This document shows, piece by piece, positions 5,438 to 8,661 of a stretch of 8,661 nt of DNA (positions are counted from its first letter, which is position 1; every line of letters begins with the position of its first letter). The translations under genes were made by a program, and so were the position numbers. The stretch is from NCBI GenBank assembly GCA_013329855.1, contig DUJI01000181.1:1-8661 (forward strand). Reading direction: 5' to 3'. Source of the DNA: Thermoplasmata archaeon. Its GTDB lineage: Archaea > Thermoplasmatota > Thermoplasmata > RBG-16-68-12. The notes beneath the pieces are model-generated. The model ran no database searches, was not told the DNA's origin, and saw only the letters and a program-made list of their open reading frames with translations.

Positions 5438-7234
5438 TTGCGCGTCGCCGTCGTCTTCAAGGATCGATGTCAGCCCAAGCGTTGCCATCTCGAGTGCATC
5501 AGCTTCTGCCCGCCGCAGCGCACGGGTACGGAAGTCATCTGGATCAGCCAAGAGACCGGCAAGGCGGAGATCAGCGAAGAAACCTGCATCGCTTGCGGGA
5601 TCTGCGTCCGGAAGTGTCCCTTCGACGCGATTCGAATCATCGGATTGCCCGAGGAACTCAAGGAGGACCTGGTCCATCAATATGGCAAGAACGCCTTCCG
5701 TCTCTTCCGCCTCCCGGTCCCCAAGAAGGGCTCCGTCATCGGTCTGCTCGGGCCGAATGGGATCGGCAAGACCACCGCGGTGGGCATCCTGAGCGGAGAG
5801 ACCGCGCCCAACCTGGGCCACTACCGCCGGAAGAAGCCGCACTGGGAGGAGGTGCTCGACTACTTCAAGGGCACCGAGCTCCACGACTATCTCGAGAAGA
5901 TCTCCACGGGCCGGCTGAAGGCCGCGATCAAGCCGCAGTACGTGGACCGTCTGAACAAGGTCTACAGCGGCCAGGCGCGGGGCCTCCTCCAGAAGATCGA
6001 CACGGGCGGACGACTGGACAGCTTGATGGAACCGCTCGGTCTCGCCAGCTTCCTCGACCGGGACATCGCGCAGCTCTCCGGGGGTGAGCTGCAGCGCGTC
6101 GCGATCGCCGCGACCATGCTCAAGGACGCGGACGTCTACTTCTTCGACGAACCCTCGTCCTACCTGGACATCTACCAGCGCCTGCAGGTCGCGAAGGTCA
6201 TCCAGGGGCTCGCCAAGGAGAAGTACGTGGTCGTGGTCGAGCACGACCTCGCGGTCCTCGATTTCCTCGCGGAGACTGTGTACCTCATGTACGGCTCCGA
6301 GGGCGCCTACGGGATCATCGCGGAGCCCCGGCCCGTGCGGACGGCGATCAACGTGTACCTGGGCGGCTACATGAAGGAGGAGAACATGCGTTTCCGGGAC
6401 CGGGAGATCCGCTTCGAGTCCCGTCCGCCCCGCGGGGACTGGAAGGCGGAGACCCTGGTCACGTTCGATGAGCTCACCAAGCGCTACGAGAACTTCGAGC
6501 TCACGGTCCGTCCGGGGAAGCTGCGGAAGGGGGAGGTCGTCGGGGTGGTCGGTCCGAACGCCACGGGCAAGACCACGTTCGTCAAGATGCTCGCCGGGGA
6601 GGAGACGCCCACCACGGGGACCGTCCAGGGCAAGTGGCAGGTCTCCTACAAGCCCCAGTACCTGGAGTCAGCCTACGAGGGCACCGTGCGAGAGCTGTTC
6701 ATGAACGCAATCGGCAAGAAGGCCGAGTCCGGCTACTTCGACACGGAGATCCTCGAACCGCTCAAGGTGAAGGGCATGCTCGAGCGCGACGTGTCCACCC
6801 TGTCCGGCGGCGAGCTGCAGCGTGTGGCCATCGCCCTCTGCCTCGGCCGAGACGCGGACATCTACCTGATCGACGAGCCGTCCGCGTACCTCGACTCCAA
6901 CCAGCGCATGGAAGCGGCGAAGACGATCCGGCGGATCATGGAGCGCGAAGCGCGGACGGGCCTCATCGTGGACCACGACGTCTACTTCATCGACATGGTC
7001 TCCGACAGCATCATGGTCTTCTCCGGGGACCCGGGCCGCACGGGCGTCGGCGAGGGTCCGTTCCCGATGCGGGAGGGAATGAACCGGTTCCTCCGGATGG
7101 TCGGCATCACCTTCCGCCGCGACGCGGACACGAACCGCCCGCGGATCAACAAGCTCGACTCGCGCTTGGACCGCGAGCAGAAGTCCACGGGCGAGTACTA
7201 TTACGCGATCGAGGAAGCCGCGAACGCCTCGTAG
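5438..7234 (+). CDS. rli: Ribosome recycling ATPase ABCE1 (RNase L inhibitor homologue)
   Basis: A soluble ABC-type ATPase that splits 70S ribosomes after termination, working with aRF1/Pelota. It has 598 residues, the family's usual length. An N-terminal ferredoxin-like domain holds eight cysteines for two [4Fe-4S] clusters (Cys11, 16, 20, 24 and 50, 53, 56, 60). NBD1 has Walker A GPNGIGKT (105-112), signature LSGGE (214-218), Walker B VYFFDE (233-238) and switch His269. The hinge GGYMKEENMRFRD (about 309-321) leads to NBD2, with Walker A GPNATGKT (372-379), LSGGE (455-459), IYLIDE (475-480) and His513. There are no membrane segments, as expected. The start is TTG: MRVAVVFKDRCQPKRC matches the family N-terminus, and an in-frame TGA lies just upstream. 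It converges on pyrC with 16 bp between stops and no visible terminator. Confidence 0.97.
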   Translation: MRVAVVFKDRCQPKRCHLECISFCPPQRTGTEVIWISQETGKAEISEETCIACGICVRKCPFDAIRIIGLPEELKEDLVHQYGKNAFRLFRLPVPKKGSVIGLLGPNGIGKTTAVGILSGETAPNLGHYRRKKPHWEEVLDYFKGTELHDYLEKISTGRLKAAIKPQYVDRLNKVYSGQARGLLQKIDTGGRLDSLMEPLGLASFLDRDIAQLSGGELQRVAIAATMLKDADVYFFDEPSSYLDIYQRLQVAKVIQGLAKEKYVVVVEHDLAVLDFLAETVYLMYGSEGAYGIIAEPRPVRTAINVYLGGYMKEENMRFRDREIRFESRPPRGDWKAETLVTFDELTKRYENFELTVRPGKLRKGEVVGVVGPNATGKTTFVKMLAGEETPTTGTVQGKWQVSYKPQYLESAYEGTVRELFMNAIGKKAESGYFDTEILEPLKVKGMLERDVSTLSGGELQRVAIALCLGRDADIYLIDEPSAYLDSNQRMEAAKTIRRIMEREARTGLIVDHDVYFIDMVSDSIMVFSGDPGRTGVGEGPFPMREGMNRFLRMVGITFRRDADTNRPRINKLDSRLDREQKSTGEYYYAIEEAANAS

Positions 7235-7250
7235 GGCTCGTGTCCCGGAC

Positions 7251-8570
7251 TCAAGCCTCGATGCGCGTCACGGGTCGGCCTGCACCCTCCGCGATGGGTT
7301 CGCCGTCCTCCACGATCCGCTCCCCGTGCAGATAGACCGTGGATGGGAAGACCCCTTCCATGCCCTCGAAGGGGGTCCAACCGCACTTGTACCGGACGCG
7401 GCGTGCGGTGATCTTGACCACCCGCCGGGCATCGACGACCACGAGGTCCGCATCCGCGCCCACCTCGATCCGCCCCTTCGGGATTCCGAGTATCTCCGCG
7501 GGCCGTGACGCCATGGCGTCGACGAGCCGTTCCAGGGACAGTCTCTCCGCGCGCACCTGCCGCAGGAGGAGCGGAAAGGAGGTCGCGATGCCCGGGAGCC
7601 CGGAGGGCGCTTCGTCGAACCGTTCCTCCTTCTCCTCCCGGGTGTGGGGTGCGTGGTCCGTCGCGAGCGCGTCGATCCGGCCCGCGGCGAACGCATCCCA
7701 GAGCGCCTCGCGGTCCTCGGGGGAGCGCAAGGGCGGGTTCACCTTGCCGAAGGCTTGGAGCGGTCGACCCGTGTCGAGCAGCAAGTGGTGCGGCGTGACC
7801 TCCGTGGTCACGCCCTCGGGCACCGCCGCGAGCGCCTCCGCGCAGGTGACGTGGGCGATGTGCACCCGTGCCTCGCCCCGCAGGGCCCCCAAACTTCGAA
7901 TCGCGCTGGCTTCGGACTCCTTGGGGCGGGATTCCGAGTGTCCCGCGAGCGTGGCCGGCTGTCCCTTCCGGAAGCGATGCTCGTCCTCGGCATGGGCCAC
8001 CACGAGCCGCCCGAGTTCCGCGGACGCGTGGAGGACCGCGCCGAGGGTCTCCGCATCGATCTGGAGGTTCCCCGTGCTCTCGGCCATGTAGACCTTGAAG
8101 GCGGTGGCGTCCCGGAGTTGAGAGACCGCGCCCTCCGAGCGGGGCGCGGCAAAGAGCCCATAGTCCACCGCAGCACGGCCTCGCACCCGAGTCCGCTTGT
8201 CCTGGAGGACGGCCCGCGTGGTCACGGGCGGACGGGTGTTCGGCATGTCGACGACGGTCGTGACGCCTCCGAGCGCCGCGGAGCGCGTCCCGCTCGGGAA
8301 GTCCTCCTTCTCCGTGAGCCCGGGATCGCGCAGGTGGACGTGCATGTCGACGAGACCCGGCGCGAGGCACAGCCCCGCGCAATCGACGGTCTGGGTGCCT
8401 TCGGGAATGCCGTCCTTGAACAGGCCGGGGCCGAAATCGGCGATCATCTCGCCGTCGGTGAGAAGGTCGCCCTCGGTTCCGAGCCCGCTCGCGGGATCGA
8501 GCAGGCGCGCATTGAGATAGGCGACGCGTTCGGGATCGCGCCCGCGCCCGCCTTGCCGCGCCGCGCTCAT
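7251..8570 (-). CDS. pyrC: Dihydroorotase
   Basis: Catalyses reversible cyclisation of N-carbamoyl-L-aspartate to dihydroorotate, the third step of pyrimidine synthesis, in the cytoplasm. It has 439 residues, the length of class I dihydroorotases in the amidohydrolase superfamily. Metal-ligand motifs are in place: HVHLRDPG (77-84), Lys159 in FKVYMAES, HAEDE (193-197), HIAH (237-240) and the catalytic Asp305 in ATDHAPHT. PNTRPP (110-115) is the substrate-loop region, and the C-terminal KCGWTPFEGM is typical of the family. Residues 1-12 are extra and Gly/Arg-rich. The ATG overlaps the upstream pyrB stop (ATGA), implying coupled translation. Hydantoinase or allantoinase is less likely given the HLRDPG motif and the pyrB neighbour. 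Confidence 0.95.
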   Translation of the reverse strand: MSAARQGGRGRDPERVAYLNARLLDPASGLGTEGDLLTDGEMIADFGPGLFKDGIPEGTQTVDCAGLCLAPGLVDMHVHLRDPGLTEKEDFPSGTRSAALGGVTTVVDMPNTRPPVTTRAVLQDKRTRVRGRAAVDYGLFAAPRSEGAVSQLRDATAFKVYMAESTGNLQIDAETLGAVLHASAELGRLVVAHAEDEHRFRKGQPATLAGHSESRPKESEASAIRSLGALRGEARVHIAHVTCAEALAAVPEGVTTEVTPHHLLLDTGRPLQAFGKVNPPLRSPEDREALWDAFAAGRIDALATDHAPHTREEKEERFDEAPSGLPGIATSFPLLLRQVRAERLSLERLVDAMASRPAEILGIPKGRIEVGADADLVVVDARRVVKITARRVRYKCGWTPFEGMEGVFPSTVYLHGERIVEDGEPIAEGAGRPVTRIEA

Positions 8571-8661
8571 GACTGCGGCGCTCCGGTTTCGGGGAGGACC
8601 CGGGTCAGGATGTCGAGGCAGGCCATCCGGACCGCCACCCCCATCTCCACCTGCTCGCGGA
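8567..8661 (-). CDS. pyrB: Aspartate carbamoyltransferase catalytic chain, C-terminal fragment
   Basis: Only the last 31 codons are in the window; the gene enters from the right edge. The sequence REQVEMGVAVRMACLDILTR followed by VLPETGAPQS fits the C-terminal helix of aspartate carbamoyltransferase, where a Q-x-x-x-G-V-x-V-R-M-A-L stretch is conserved. This enzyme makes N-carbamoyl-aspartate, the substrate of the dihydroorotase encoded immediately downstream, and the two genes overlap by 4 nt. The fragment is short, but motif and context agree. Confidence 0.85.
   Translation of the reverse strand, partial: REQVEMGVAVRMACLDILTRVLPETGAPQS

Noticed and set aside
5408..6244. Minus-strand frame opposite RLI
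   Set aside because: It is the complement of well-conserved RLI motifs, and its translation has no domain of its own.
1..8661. CRISPR array, insertion sequence, tRNA or prophage signatures
   Set aside because: I saw no regularly spaced repeats, transposase motifs, tRNA cloverleaf or terminal repeats. Composition is even across the genes, consistent with a core chromosomal region.

Overview
GC-rich archaeal DNA. The archaeal calls are a NAC homologue with a C-terminal UBA domain, an ABCE1/RLI ribosome-recycling ATPase, an archaeal-type SRP RNA, a KaiC/RAD55-like ATPase, and promoters built on TATA boxes about 26 nt upstream of the transcript start. A GC-rich member of Thermoplasmatota is my best guess. 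That placement is inference: no taxonomic marker was compared.

Layout, left to right. (1) Positions 1-2677, minus: a large secreted subtilisin-like (S8) protease, cut by the left edge, with a clear signal peptide but no usable in-frame start codon. (2) 2752-3477, minus: a single-domain KaiC/RAD55-like ATPase with an altered Walker A motif. It is divergent from (3), 3710-4294, plus: a small winged-helix protein. (4) 4300-4610, minus: the 7S SRP RNA, recognised from its helix 8 and helix 6 signatures, its closing helix 1, and a well-placed TATA box. (5) 4632-4943, minus: a two-helix membrane protein, translationally coupled to (6) 4940-5314, minus: NAC. (7) 5438-7234, plus: RLI/ABCE1, divergent from NAC and apparently expressed from a leaderless mRNA with a TTG start. 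(8) 7251-8570, minus: dihydroorotase (pyrC), overlapping (9) the last codons of aspartate carbamoyltransferase (pyrB), which runs off the right edge.

The centre of the window is a nascent-chain neighbourhood. NAC binds nascent chains at the ribosome exit, SRP RNA scaffolds the particle that targets signal-bearing chains to the membrane, and RLI splits post-termination ribosomes. The unrecognised two-helix membrane protein lies between NAC and the SRP RNA on the same strand. The pyrB-pyrC pair is pyrimidine biosynthesis. The KaiC-like ATPase and winged-helix protein share a divergent intergenic region and may form a small regulatory pair, but nothing in the sequence gives their targets.
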